Positions 53,870 through 62,838 of a stretch of 64,000 nucleotides of DNA are shown piece after piece. A program made the translations under genes and the position numbers. The notes beneath the pieces were generated by a model. That model ran no database searches and was not told the origin of the DNA. It saw only the letters and a list, made by a program, of their open reading frames with translations. This DNA is from Xiheimicrobium sp033763395 (GTDB taxonomy: Bacteria; Myxococcota; Myxococcia; Myxococcales; Myxococcaceae): positions 11,604 to 75,603 of the forward strand of contig JANRKQ010000248.1 of the NCBI GenBank assembly GCA_033763395.1. Reading direction: 5' to 3'. Each line of letters opens with the position of its first letter. Position 1 is the first letter of the stretch.

Positions 53870-55906
53870 CTACCGCGGCACGTAGACGCCGAGAATGCGC
53901 CCCTGCCAGCTGTCGCGCGTGCCGTAGTTCATGCGCGGACCGTCGTTGATGAACTCGCCGGGCTGGGTGCCCTTCACCACGATGTCGCCGGCCGTCGGGT
54001 GAGCGGTGCCGGTGCTGCCCGGCGCAACGACGATGACGGCGCCGGGTGGAATCCGTGGATCGTGCGGGTTGGTGATGGGCGGCTGGGTGGCCGTGTCGAG
54101 CCGCTGGAGGCCAGCCTCGTCGAGGTGGCTCTGGCTGGCGTTGAGGTAGTCGGGGAAGCCGCGCGCCAGGTCGCCGTTCATGCGGGGCAGATCGTTCCAG
54201 TCGTCGAGCTTTCCGTAGCCGGACTTCGTCATGTAGCCCCAGACGAACTTGAAGCGGTCGCCGCGGCTGGCACCCTGGTGATTCGCGCGCGCGTGCTCGA
54301 TGAGGCGGCTCATCTGCGCGCGGCCCTGCTCCGAGATGGCGATGGGGGCGCCGGCGACTGGAGCCGATGCGGCACGACGCAGCGCCTCCATCGTCGTCGG
54401 ACCCGCCACGTCGGCGGGACCGCCCAGCCGGAGCGCGGCCTTGGCCTTCTTGAGCGCCTCGACCCCCATCGGGCCCATCTCGTCGTTGATGACGCCGTCG
54501 TAATAGCCGGCCGCTTTGAGGGCCTCCTTGAGCGCTCGCACCTGGGGCCCCCGCGAGCCGGGCTGCACGTTGAAGGCGCCCGCGTCGCCCGGCGTCGACG
54601 GTGGCTGTGCAGACGGAGCGGTCGGCGACACCGCGGACTGGAGCTTCGTCAACGTGTCGGGCCCCGCGATGCCGTCGACGTCGAGGCCGAACTTCTGCTG
54701 GAAGGCGCGCACGGCCGTCTCGGTCTTCGGGCCGAAGTCACCGTCTTCGTCGAGCCGAGGTGAGGCGCCCGCCTGGTTGAGCGCGCGCTGGAGCGACTGC
54801 ACGTCGTCGCCAGTGGCCCCGCTGTGGAGCTGCCGCGTCGCGATCGGCGCGGTCGGGCTCGTGGGCGTGCCGGTGCTCGGAGTCCCCGTGCTGGGAGTTC
54901 CCGTGGCTGGCGTCGTGGGGGTCGAGCCGCCGCGCAGCGAAAGCCCCTGCGCCACGGCCTCGGCCCTGCGGCGTTGGTCGTCCCGCACGCGCGAGAGGCT
55001 GTTGCCGAGGCCGGGGGCGTTCAGCGTGCCGTTGTCTTCCCGGTACGAGTTGGCGCGCCAGTCGACGATGGCGTCGACGGGCGACTTCCCGCCGTCGATG
55101 GAGCGCTTGAGCTCGGCGAGCCGCTCCGGGTTGAGCAGCCCGTTCCGCCCCCCGAACGTCGCGGGCGCCTGGTTCCACCCGTCGAGGGCGTTGGCGGCGA
55201 TGAGGTTGCGCGTGGGCCCCGGTTGGATTCCGGCGCGGGTGAGGGCCTGGTCGACGGCGGGCCACTGGGCGGCGAGCCGATCGGCCTGAACGCGGTCGGC
55301 CTCGGCGGCGGTGAGCGACGCGCCGCGGGGGTGCTGCCGCACCTGGTACGAGCCGAAGCCCCGGTTGAGCGCGCCGTTCCCGGGATCTCCGTGGCCGAAG
55401 TACGCGCTCGTCGGCCGGCCATCCGCGCCGATGGTGCCCTCGGCGAGGCCGATGGCGAGATAGATGGGCGTCTTCGAGAGCTCACCCGAGCGGAGCTGCG
55501 CGCCGAAGTCCTGGCTCGCCCCGGCGCGGCGCACGGTGCGTTCGAGCGCGGCGACGGTGGTGGGGCCAGCGACGTCGACCGGCCCCGTCAGCTGAAGCGC
55601 CTGCTTCGCGCGCTTGAGGGCCTCGATGCCCATGGAGCCCATCTCATCGTTGATGACACCGTTGTAGAAGCCCGCGTCCCGCAGCAGCGTCTTCAGCCGC
55701 GTCACCTCGGGACCGCGGCTGCCGAGCGTCACGGTGCCATCGCTGGCGGCGGTTGCGGGCGCTCCCAGGGCCACGGGCGCGGCGCTCGCCGGCTCGAAGG
55801 TGGTGGGGGCTGCCGGTGTCGGCGCGGCGACAGGGGTGGGCACGACACGCGCCTGCGCGGAGGCCGGGAGCGGGACGACGGGAGACGAGACGGGTTTGAC
55901 TGACAT
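53870..55906 (-). CDS. Triple peptidoglycan-binding protein with two enzyme-like domains
   Basis: 678 residues from ATG 55906 (GGAGA upstream). A Pro/Ala N-terminus (MSVKPVSSPVVPLPAS) has no Sec signal. PGB domain 1 (about 62-120; GSRGPEVTRLKTLLRDAGF, GVINDEMGSMGIEALKRAKQ) and PGB domain 3 (GSRGPQVRALKEALKAAGYY, GVINDEMGPMGVEALKKAKA) are close copies; PGB domain 2 is the canonical type (GATGDDVQSLQRALNQAG, FGPKTETAVRAFQQKFGLD). Between 1 and 2 lies a lysozyme-like helical domain (TPIYLAIGLAEGTIG, RGFGSYQVRQHPRGASLT). The C-terminus (SRGDRFKFVWGYMTKSGYG, TAHPTAGDIVVKG) resembles a CHAP/amidase-like fold. Probably a secreted cell-wall enzyme, possibly used against other bacteria. Confidence 0.75.
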   Translation of the reverse strand: MSVKPVSSPVVPLPASAQARVVPTPVAAPTPAAPTTFEPASAAPVALGAPATAASDGTVTLGSRGPEVTRLKTLLRDAGFYNGVINDEMGSMGIEALKRAKQALQLTGPVDVAGPTTVAALERTVRRAGASQDFGAQLRSGELSKTPIYLAIGLAEGTIGADGRPTSAYFGHGDPGNGALNRGFGSYQVRQHPRGASLTAAEADRVQADRLAAQWPAVDQALTRAGIQPGPTRNLIAANALDGWNQAPATFGGRNGLLNPERLAELKRSIDGGKSPVDAIVDWRANSYREDNGTLNAPGLGNSLSRVRDDQRRRAEAVAQGLSLRGGSTPTTPATGTPSTGTPSTGTPTSPTAPIATRQLHSGATGDDVQSLQRALNQAGASPRLDEDGDFGPKTETAVRAFQQKFGLDVDGIAGPDTLTKLQSAVSPTAPSAQPPSTPGDAGAFNVQPGSRGPQVRALKEALKAAGYYDGVINDEMGPMGVEALKKAKAALRLGGPADVAGPTTMEALRRAASAPVAGAPIAISEQGRAQMSRLIEHARANHQGASRGDRFKFVWGYMTKSGYGKLDDWNDLPRMNGDLARGFPDYLNASQSHLDEAGLQRLDTATQPPITNPHDPRIPPGAVIVVAPGSTGTAHPTAGDIVVKGTQPGEFINDGPRMNYGTRDSWQGRILGVYVPR

Positions 55907-56124
55907 GAAATCTCCGCGAGTGACCTGCGCACCGGAGTTATCTCGAACCGTATCCCGTGAGATTCGCTGGTCGGCGACCAACTCCAGCCGCTGAACAAGT
56001 CGCTGGATTTTCGACCGAATCGGCCCCGGGTTCGACCGTTCACCAACCGGGCGCTCCGAGAAATCCCGACAATGCCCGCGCGTTTGGAAAACGTGTTGCC
56101 ATCAGTGCGGCTACAAGGGTTCAG

Positions 56125-57240
56125 GTGGACGAGCGGGTGATCAACCAGGGCAGCGCGATCGCCGTCGGCGTGTCCCTTGCGCTCCACGCCGTGGTGGCGG
56201 TGGTGGTGCACACCCGGCCGGTGGAGCCACCGCCTCAGCGCACGGCGGCCGCACTCACCTGGGTCGACGTCGCGCCGGCATCGCCGCCTGCCCCTTCGGT
56301 CCAGCCGCCGCCTCCGCCGGTTCGGCTCGTGCGGCCCGTGACGGCTCCGCGCGCGGCGCAGGCCTCAGCCCCACCGTCGACGCCCGCCATCACGACGCCT
56401 GGCGGTCTCACCAGCGACCTGCCCACCGCCAGTCCTTCGGAGCGCGCCGAGGGGCCGACGGTCGAGCCGGGAAAACGCCCGAACCTCACCCCGGGCATGG
56501 GGTTCGTCATGCGGCTCCCGCAGGCCGGAGACGCCGAAGACACGCGCGGCACCACGCTGCGGAACGACCCGATGGATCAGCCCGACCCGCGGGCCGTCGC
56601 CGAGTACGAGGGAGAACGGGCGGGCCGCAAGCTCTCCCTCGACCTCGCCACCGATGTCGCACGGGCCGCGCAGGGTGCCGGCCGAAAGCCCGGGTTCTTC
56701 GTGCGCCTCGGCGCGGCTCTCGGCGACGCCAGCGAGACGACGAAGGTCAGCGTCTCGAACGCGTCCCAGGCGGCTGCGACCCGCAATGCCATCGGCAGCG
56801 TGCTCGACCCGACGCGCACGCGGCCCTCGGACGAAGCGACGCGGCGCGTGGCCGAGACCGCGTTCGCCCAGAACGCGCGCATCGGCAACCCGGCGCTGCC
56901 GGGTGATCAGCAGCAGTTCAACAACGCCGTGGCGCAGTCGATGACGCGGTTCGAGTCGATCAAGGAGAACCTCTCGCAGGCGCAGCTGCGCGCGGTGGTC
57001 GAGCTCACCATCGACCCGACGGGCGCGCTGGCCGACGCCTCGGTGCTCGAGAAGTCTGGAGACAGCCAGTTCGACGAGTCGGCGCTGCACCTCTCGCGCA
57101 AGGTGATGCGCGCGCTGCCGGAGTCGGACGAGAAAGGGCTGGGCACGACGTGGTGGCGCTCGCGCTGGGTGTTCACCTGGGAGCCGCCCCGCATGAAGGT
57201 GCGCTTCCTCGACGCGACGCCGATGCCCGCGCCGCTCTGA
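56125..57240 (+). CDS. TonB-like energy transducer / AgmX-type protein
   Basis: 371 residues from GTG 56125 (AAGGG upstream). An N-terminal membrane anchor GSAIAVGVSLALHAVVAVVV with the TonB-type Ser/His pattern is followed by a Pro-rich spacer (PSVQPPPPPVRLVRPV). A C-terminal domain has TonB_C features: LRAVVELTIDPTGALADASV, LEKSGDSQFDESALHLSRKV and WRSRWVFTWEPPRM. It would couple the proton motive force to outer-membrane proteins. ExbB and ExbD genes are not present here. It is divergent from the peptidoglycan-binding gene across about 220 bp of less GC-rich DNA. Confidence 0.83.
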   Translation: MDERVINQGSAIAVGVSLALHAVVAVVVHTRPVEPPPQRTAAALTWVDVAPASPPAPSVQPPPPPVRLVRPVTAPRAAQASAPPSTPAITTPGGLTSDLPTASPSERAEGPTVEPGKRPNLTPGMGFVMRLPQAGDAEDTRGTTLRNDPMDQPDPRAVAEYEGERAGRKLSLDLATDVARAAQGAGRKPGFFVRLGAALGDASETTKVSVSNASQAAATRNAIGSVLDPTRTRPSDEATRRVAETAFAQNARIGNPALPGDQQQFNNAVAQSMTRFESIKENLSQAQLRAVVELTIDPTGALADASVLEKSGDSQFDESALHLSRKVMRALPESDEKGLGTTWWRSRWVFTWEPPRMKVRFLDATPMPAPL

Positions 57241-57301
57241 CGCACGCCGCGGACGGTTTCCCAGTGGCGGAAGGTGGGCGCCGCCGATAGAGCGCCGCCC
57301 C

Positions 57302-57982
57302 ATGGCGGACCAGGAAATCACCCTCGACTTTCAGCGCGCCGAGCGCATCGGCTTCGAAGAGGCCATCTTCAGCCAGGGCAAGACGATCGAGCAGCTCAAC
57401 GAGATCCTCGACCGGGCGAAGGCCAAGGGCGCTTCTTTGCTCCTCACCCGGCTCTCGCAGCTCCAGCTCGAGGGGCTCCAGGACGAGCACCGCGCCGCCA
57501 TCGACTACGAGCCGGTGTCCCGCACGGCCTTCTTCGGTCCCTTGCGGCCAGCGAAGGCCTCACGCATCGCCATCGTGGCGGCCGGCACCAGCGACGCACA
57601 CGTCTTCCGCGAGATCGCCCGCACGGCCCGCTACTACGGGCACGAGAGCACCCAGTTCATCGACGTCGGCGTGGCCGGCATCTGGCGCCTGCTCGAGCGC
57701 ATCGAGACCATCAAGCAGCACGCAGTCGTCATCGTGGTGGCGGGCATGGACGCGGCGCTCCCCACGGTGGTGGGCGGGCTCGTCGGCAGCGTCGTCATCG
57801 GCGTGCCCACCTCGAACGGCTACGGCGTGGCGACCGGCGGCGGGCCCGCGCTCAACGCCATTCTCGCCTCGTGCGCCCCCGGCGTGATGGTGATGAACAT
57901 CGACAACGGGTACGGCGCGGCCTGCGCGGCCATTCGCGTGCTCAACGCCGTCGACCGCGGGGGTGGGGGTCGGGAGCGGTGA
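57302..57982 (+). CDS. larB: LarB, nickel-pincer nucleotide cofactor biosynthesis carboxylase/hydrolase
   Basis: 226 residues. LarB carboxylates and hydrolyses nicotinic acid adenine dinucleotide at the first step of the nickel-pincer cofactor pathway used by lactate racemase-type enzymes. Motifs: AIVAAGTSDAHVFREIARTA, DVGVAGIWRLLERIETIKQH, VVAGMDAALPTVVGGLVGS, VIGVPTSNGYGVATGGGPAL and VMNIDNGYGAACAAIRVLN. PurE-like core of the family is conserved. LarC and LarE are not in the window. Starts at ATG 57302, 61 bp after the TonB-like gene. Confidence 0.92.
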   Translation: MADQEITLDFQRAERIGFEEAIFSQGKTIEQLNEILDRAKAKGASLLLTRLSQLQLEGLQDEHRAAIDYEPVSRTAFFGPLRPAKASRIAIVAAGTSDAHVFREIARTARYYGHESTQFIDVGVAGIWRLLERIETIKQHAVVIVVAGMDAALPTVVGGLVGSVVIGVPTSNGYGVATGGGPALNAILASCAPGVMVMNIDNGYGAACAAIRVLNAVDRGGGGRER

Positions 57983-57992
57983 CGACGGCGCC

Positions 57993-59546
57993 TCAACGCG
58001 CCCGCTCGGCGTCGAAGGCCTCGACGAAGTCGCGCATCGACTGGCCGTAGGCCTCTCTGAAGTACGCCCGGTCGGAGCCCGTACGCAGCTTCGCCATGAG
58101 CCGGGGCACGGCCGTGTCGCCGTGGCGCGCAATGAGCTGCTCGATGGCGTGCCGAGCCGTGTCGTAGCCCTTGCGCGCCTCGGCGCAGCTGCTGAACGTG
58201 CCAAAGGACCGCTCGAGGTCCGCGAGCGGCACGAGGTGCCCTCCCTGGCACTCGAGGGGCGGTTTCAACCCCTGGTACCCGACCCACTCGGCGAGCCCTT
58301 CATTGAGCCACGCAGGCACGTCGGCGCCCCGGCTCGCGACGAAGGCGTGCGTGAGTTCGTGCACGAAGAGGCTCCGCCACCCGACCGTGCCGAGGCCTCC
58401 AGTCGGCACTCGAACGCGCCCATCGAAGTCGCCCGCGGCCCACTGCACACCGTGGGAGCGCTCGCTGAACTGCTCCTGCTGGTACACCACCACCGACACG
58501 AGGCCACCGGGCTCGACGCCGAGCGCCTGGCGCACCCGCTGCCAGGCTGCTTCCACTTCGAGGGCGAGGAGCGCGCCGTTGCCCTCGTCGCGCCGCCACG
58601 GGCTCGTCAGGCTGAAGTGCTCGGTCTCGAAGCGCTCGAGGGTTCCGACGACTCCCTGCTCCTTTCGCTGCTCGGCGAGGCGCAGCGCAAAGCGGCCCCG
58701 CCGTCCCGAGTACTGCTCAGCCCGCTCGAAGTTCCACTCAGCCTCGGGGAAGTCGTTCTGCACGGCTGCGAGTTCGCCCAGGAGCGCGTAGACGTCTGGG
58801 TCCTCGGGGCCGTAGGCCCGCGCCAGGCTCGCGCTGCGTCGTGCCTCGAAGAATCGTCCCGCCGCGAGGGCCCTGCGCGCCTCGTCGAGCAGCTGGGCGG
58901 TGGCGGCGCCCGCCGGCATGGTTGCAGGCGGGACGACCGGCGGCTCGACCGAACGGTCCACCTCGGCGCGCCGAATGGTGATGAGCCCGTCATCGCCCTG
59001 CCAGATGACGGTGGTCTCGGCGGAGGGCTCGTCGTTCTCCATGACGGGGAGCGGCAACACTTCGAGCCAACGCCCGTCGTCGGCGACCCGGAGCCGCTCG
59101 GGCCCGGTCGGTGAGGTGGTCGAAGCGGGCGCACCGGTCGCAATGGGCACGCCAGCCACGTTGAGCTCGCCGACGCCGTCGAGCTTCTGGGGCGCCGTGC
59201 GCGCGCTGGCCGCCGCGGGCTCAGCGTCAGCGATGGGCTTCGCATCGCCGGTGGGCACGCTGGCCGCGGGTCCGACCACCACCGGGCCTCCGACCGGCGC
59301 GCGGTCAGGCGTCCACGACGTGCTGACGAAGACTCTGCGGCTGGGCGACGAAGACAACGGGCGCGCCATGACGCGAGCTGGCAGAGTCGGTGGGTCGTCA
59401 GGCGGTACTTCGACCCGGCTCGGCGCGGACCTGGCCGGGGGCGCTCGAGGGCGTGATGCGGCCCGCACCAGCGGACCTCGCTCCGGCGACAGAACGAGCC
59501 AGGCTCCGGCCCCGATGATGACGACGCACAGACACACGTTGCGCAT
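57993..59546 (-). CDS. Exported gluzincin-type peptidase with TPR-like region
   Basis: 517 residues from ATG 59546. N-terminal anchor or signal MRNVCLCVVIIGAGAWLVL, a Pro/Ala-rich spacer of about 190 residues, a TPR-like part (AYGPEDPDVYALLGELAAVQ, ARRALAAGRFFEARRSA) and a C-terminal peptidase domain with HELTH at His396-His400 and the third-ligand motif WLNEGLAEWVG. This is the peptidase MA-like layout (LFVHELTHAFVA... PAWLNEGLAEW). Catalytic motifs look intact. It probably acts in the periplasm or at the envelope; the substrate is unknown. Convergent with larB. Confidence 0.82.
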   Translation of the reverse strand: MRNVCLCVVIIGAGAWLVLSPERGPLVRAASRPRAPPARSAPSRVEVPPDDPPTLPARVMARPLSSSPSRRVFVSTSWTPDRAPVGGPVVVGPAASVPTGDAKPIADAEPAAASARTAPQKLDGVGELNVAGVPIATGAPASTTSPTGPERLRVADDGRWLEVLPLPVMENDEPSAETTVIWQGDDGLITIRRAEVDRSVEPPVVPPATMPAGAATAQLLDEARRALAAGRFFEARRSASLARAYGPEDPDVYALLGELAAVQNDFPEAEWNFERAEQYSGRRGRFALRLAEQRKEQGVVGTLERFETEHFSLTSPWRRDEGNGALLALEVEAAWQRVRQALGVEPGGLVSVVVYQQEQFSERSHGVQWAAGDFDGRVRVPTGGLGTVGWRSLFVHELTHAFVASRGADVPAWLNEGLAEWVGYQGLKPPLECQGGHLVPLADLERSFGTFSSCAEARKGYDTARHAIEQLIARHGDTAVPRLMAKLRTGSDRAYFREAYGQSMRDFVEAFDAERAR

Positions 59547-59707
59547 GGCCGACAACGGTAGAGGCCGCGCCGCCGACGCCGCGTCGGGCCAACGTCCGTC
59601 GGGCACCTGACCGATACCGCGAACCGTTCGACCCAAAGCCCCCTCGCGCAACGCGGACCTGGCGCGCAGGAAACCGCCTGGCAGCTTGCGTGCTAAGGCG
59701 CCGGCCG

Positions 59708-60994
59708 ATGTCAGCGGCCCTCTCCTTTCCCCCCGACTTCGTCTTCGGCGTGGCCACCTCGGCGTACCAGGTCGAGGGCGGCATCGAGAACGACTGGAGC
59801 GCCTGGGAGCGCGCCGGCAAGCTGCACGACCCGAACGCGCGCTGTGGCCGGGCCTGCGGCCACTGGGAGCGCTTCTTCGACGACATCGCCCTCATCCAGC
59901 GCGTGGGCGCCACGGCCTACCGCTTCAGCATCGAGTGGGCGCGGGTCGAGCCCGAGCGCGGCCGGTGGGACGACGCCGCCTGGGCTGGCTACCGGGCGCG
60001 CGCCGAGGCGCTGGTGAAGGCCGGCATTCGGCCGGTGGTGACGCTCCACCACTTCACGCATCCGGCCTGGTTCCACGCCGAGACACCGTGGACGGGGCCC
60101 GCCTGTCTGCCGGCCTGGCGCCGCTACGTCGAGCGCTGCGCCGAGGTGCTCGAGGGCCTCGACGTCGCCATCATCACCCTCAACGAGCCGAACGTCTTCC
60201 TCATGGGCGGCTACCTGGCGGGCCTCATGCCGCCGGGGCTGAAAGACGGGCGGGCGCTCTTCGCCGCGACGGCCAACCTCGTGCGCGCCCACGTGCTGGC
60301 GCGCGAGGCCTTCTCGAGTCGCGCGAAGGGCCGGCCGCTCACCCTCGGCATCAGCCAGCACCTGCAGGTCTTCGCGCCCCACCGCCGCTGGCACCCGCTC
60401 GACCAGGCCCTCACCCGGCTGGCGGAGCGCAACTTCAACCACGCCATTCTCGAGGCGCTGTCGTCCGGCGCGCTCGCGCTCCAGATGCCAGGGCTCGCGG
60501 TCGGCACGACGCGCATCGACGGCGCCGAGCGCAGCCAGGACTTCCTGGGCCTCAATTACTACACGCGCAGCCACCTCAAGTTCCTCGCCGGCCCGCCCTT
60601 CGTCAGCTTCAGCTTCCGCGACGCGCACGCGCGGGGCCTCACCGACATCGGCTGGGAGTACTACCCCGAGGGCTTCGGCTTCGTGCTGGGGCAGGCGAAG
60701 CGGTACGGGTTGCCCATCTGGATCACCGAGAACGGGCTCGACGACCGCACCGGCGCGCGGCGAACGCGCTTCCTCTTCGACCACTGGAAGGTGCTCCTCG
60801 AGGCGATGGCGCAGGGCGTGAACGTGACGCACTACCTGCACTGGTCGCTGATGGACAACTTCGAGTGGCTCGAGGCGTACGGCCCGCGCTTCGGGCTGTA
60901 CCGGGTGGACTTCGAGACGCTCGAGCGCCACGAGACGCCCGCGTGTGGGTACTTCCGCTCGGTGGCGACCAGCCGGCAGCTCGTCGCGCCCTGA
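59708..60994 (+). CDS. bglA: Glycoside hydrolase family 1 beta-glucosidase
   Basis: 428 residues from ATG 59708. Retaining beta-glycosidase with acid/base Glu160 in TLNEPNVFLMGG and nucleophile Glu341 in WITENGLDD. Other family signatures: FVFGVATSAYQVEGG (start), YRFSIEWARVEPERG, VVTLHHFTHPAWF, FLGLNYYTR, HYLHWSLMDNFEWLEAY and YGPRFGLYRVDF. No signal peptide, so cytoplasmic. Slightly short relative to the usual 440-480 residues but complete. Its own neighbours do not indicate a specific sugar. Confidence 0.95.
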   Translation: MSAALSFPPDFVFGVATSAYQVEGGIENDWSAWERAGKLHDPNARCGRACGHWERFFDDIALIQRVGATAYRFSIEWARVEPERGRWDDAAWAGYRARAEALVKAGIRPVVTLHHFTHPAWFHAETPWTGPACLPAWRRYVERCAEVLEGLDVAIITLNEPNVFLMGGYLAGLMPPGLKDGRALFAATANLVRAHVLAREAFSSRAKGRPLTLGISQHLQVFAPHRRWHPLDQALTRLAERNFNHAILEALSSGALALQMPGLAVGTTRIDGAERSQDFLGLNYYTRSHLKFLAGPPFVSFSFRDAHARGLTDIGWEYYPEGFGFVLGQAKRYGLPIWITENGLDDRTGARRTRFLFDHWKVLLEAMAQGVNVTHYLHWSLMDNFEWLEAYGPRFGLYRVDFETLERHETPACGYFRSVATSRQLVAP

Positions 60995-61055
60995 GCGCCC
61001 TCGGACTGGCAAGCGAACGTTGACGGGGCCCGGCGCGGCCCGCTACCTCGCGTCC

Positions 61056-61622
61056 ATGACGTCGCTGCCGATGGCCACCGTGTTGCTCGACCCGCCCACC
61101 ACCTTCCTCGCGGGCGCCATCATCGCGCTCATCGGCACCAGGCTCATTCGCAAGTCGGGCGCGACCGAGGTGTGGAAGTCGGCGGTCTTCGGCGTCGCGT
61201 GGAGCGTCGTCTACGGCCTCGCGGTCGGGTGGATGTACTTCATCCGCACGGACTGGATGTACGTGTACCTCATCGACACTGCGGGCATGCCGCTCGTGCC
61301 GACGTACCTGGCGTTCTTCGTCATTCTGGTCGCGTTCGGCTTCGCGGGCGCGCTGGCGACGGGGCACCTCGTGCAGACGAGCCGCCTCGGGTACGCGGTG
61401 GGCCTCACGGTGGCGGCGGCCTTCACGCTGGTGATGCTCTTCGTCCTCACCGGGCCGCACTACGTCGTCATCGGCACCACGAAGGAATACTGGGCAGGCA
61501 CGGCGAAGAAGCTGGTCGACGACGCCGAGGCGATGCGGGCGGTGAACGGCATCACCATCGGCACCATTCTCGGCTCGTTGCCCATTCTGTTCTTGCGCGT
61601 CCGGGACGTGAGGCGGGCGTGA
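61056..61622 (+). CDS. Integral membrane protein, four to five helices, unknown function
   Basis: 188 residues from ATG 61056. Hydrophobic segments: TTFLAGAIIALIGTRLI, AVFGVAWSVVYGLAVGWMYF, LVPTYLAFFVILVAFGFAGA and GYAVGLTVAAAFTLVMLFVL, plus a C-terminal ITIGTILGSLPILFL. No known family. Its TGA overlaps the next GTG in GTGA, so the two proteins are translated together. Confidence 0.75.
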   Translation: MTSLPMATVLLDPPTTFLAGAIIALIGTRLIRKSGATEVWKSAVFGVAWSVVYGLAVGWMYFIRTDWMYVYLIDTAGMPLVPTYLAFFVILVAFGFAGALATGHLVQTSRLGYAVGLTVAAAFTLVMLFVLTGPHYVVIGTTKEYWAGTAKKLVDDAEAMRAVNGITIGTILGSLPILFLRVRDVRRA

Positions 61623-62800
61623 GCGACGCGGGGGCGAAGGCAGCCGGCAAGCCGCTCCTCGAGCGGGTGGCGGTGCAGTACTTCGCGCGCCGCAGCGAGC
61701 GACAGCCGAAGGCCCCCGTCGCGCCCGCGGCCTCCGACGCCGTGCACGTGCTGAACGCCGACGAGCGTCGCGCGATGCGAGCGGTGCAGCGGGGCGCCAT
61801 CGTGCGCTCGGCGGTGGCGGGCGCGCTGTCGGGCCTGGTGGCGGCGGTGGCCGAGGTGTGGGCGCAGCCGTTGGCGCCCGAGGGCACGCCGCTCTTCTCG
61901 GCGGGCTCGCTCCAGTTCTGGCTCGTGGTGGGCGCGGCGACCGGCGTGGCCTCGGTGGCCGAGATCCTCTTCCTGTACTGGGACATCCTTCGCTCGACGC
62001 ATGAGTTGGCACGCGCGGCGGGGCTCGAGCTCTTCGGGGCGAACCGCAAGGCGAGCGACAACGCGCTGGTCGACGCGCTGGCCCGGGCGGCGCTCGAGCT
62101 GCCGAACCCGCTGGAGCACCCGTCGGGCATCAACGCGCGGCGGGAGTCGTCGAACCTGCGGCTGCTGCTCGCGTCGCTCGCCTACAAAGCGAAGGTGGGC
62201 GTGACGAGCTTCCTGCTCAAGCTGCTGCTCCGACGCCTGCTGACGCGGGTGCTGGTGCGGGGCACGCTCCAGACGCTGCTCCCCTTCGTAGGCGTGCCGG
62301 TGACGGCTGCGTGGAACGCGCTGGTGACGTGGTGGGTGCTGCGCGAGGCGCGCATTCGGGCGATGGGGCCCAGCGCCGTGAGACAGCTCGTCGACGTCAT
62401 CTTCGCCGATGCGCCGCACCTGTCGGACGCGGGGCGGGTGTCGGCGGCGCGCGCTGTCGCGGCAAGCATCGTGCGCACCCAGGACCTGCACCCGAACCTC
62501 ACGGCGCTGCTCGACGAGGTGATGCGCCACGTGAAGCACACCGGCCGCGCCGAGCTGGATGATGTCGGCGAGTTCCTGCGGGGGCTGCGCGCGCTGACGG
62601 ACGGGGAGCGTCGCTTGAGCCTGCAGGTGCTGGCCATCGCGTGCGTCGTCGACGGTCGGTTCTCGCCACGGGAGCGCACGCTGTGGAACGACGCGATGGC
62701 GGCGGTGGGCAAGCCGCTCGACACGCTCGAGCTCGAGCAGCTGCGGGTGGCCTTCGTGCGGGGCGATGGGCTCGCAGACGACGTCTTGCGCGCGCTGTGA
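61619..62800 (+). CDS. Membrane protein with C-terminal TerB-like domain (LBF_2804-like family)
   Basis: 393 residues from GTG 61619, coupled to the preceding membrane protein. Membrane segments at about 62-80 (VRSAVAGALSGLVAAVAEVW) and 95-125 (FWLVVGAATGVASVAEILFL), a later amphipathic region with LRRLLTRVLVRGTLQTLLPF, VGVPVTAAWNALVTWWVL, and a C-terminal helical domain (LTDGERRLSLQVLAIACVVD, GRFSPRERTLWNDAMAAVGK) resembling TerB. The LBF_2804 label is from recall and is tentative. Function unknown. Confidence 0.68.
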   Translation: MSDAGAKAAGKPLLERVAVQYFARRSERQPKAPVAPAASDAVHVLNADERRAMRAVQRGAIVRSAVAGALSGLVAAVAEVWAQPLAPEGTPLFSAGSLQFWLVVGAATGVASVAEILFLYWDILRSTHELARAAGLELFGANRKASDNALVDALARAALELPNPLEHPSGINARRESSNLRLLLASLAYKAKVGVTSFLLKLLLRRLLTRVLVRGTLQTLLPFVGVPVTAAWNALVTWWVLREARIRAMGPSAVRQLVDVIFADAPHLSDAGRVSAARAVAASIVRTQDLHPNLTALLDEVMRHVKHTGRAELDDVGEFLRGLRALTDGERRLSLQVLAIACVVDGRFSPRERTLWNDAMAAVGKPLDTLELEQLRVAFVRGDGLADDVLRAL

Positions 62801-62838
62801 CGGCGCCGGGCCCTCGGGCCCGTTAGTGACGTGAGACC

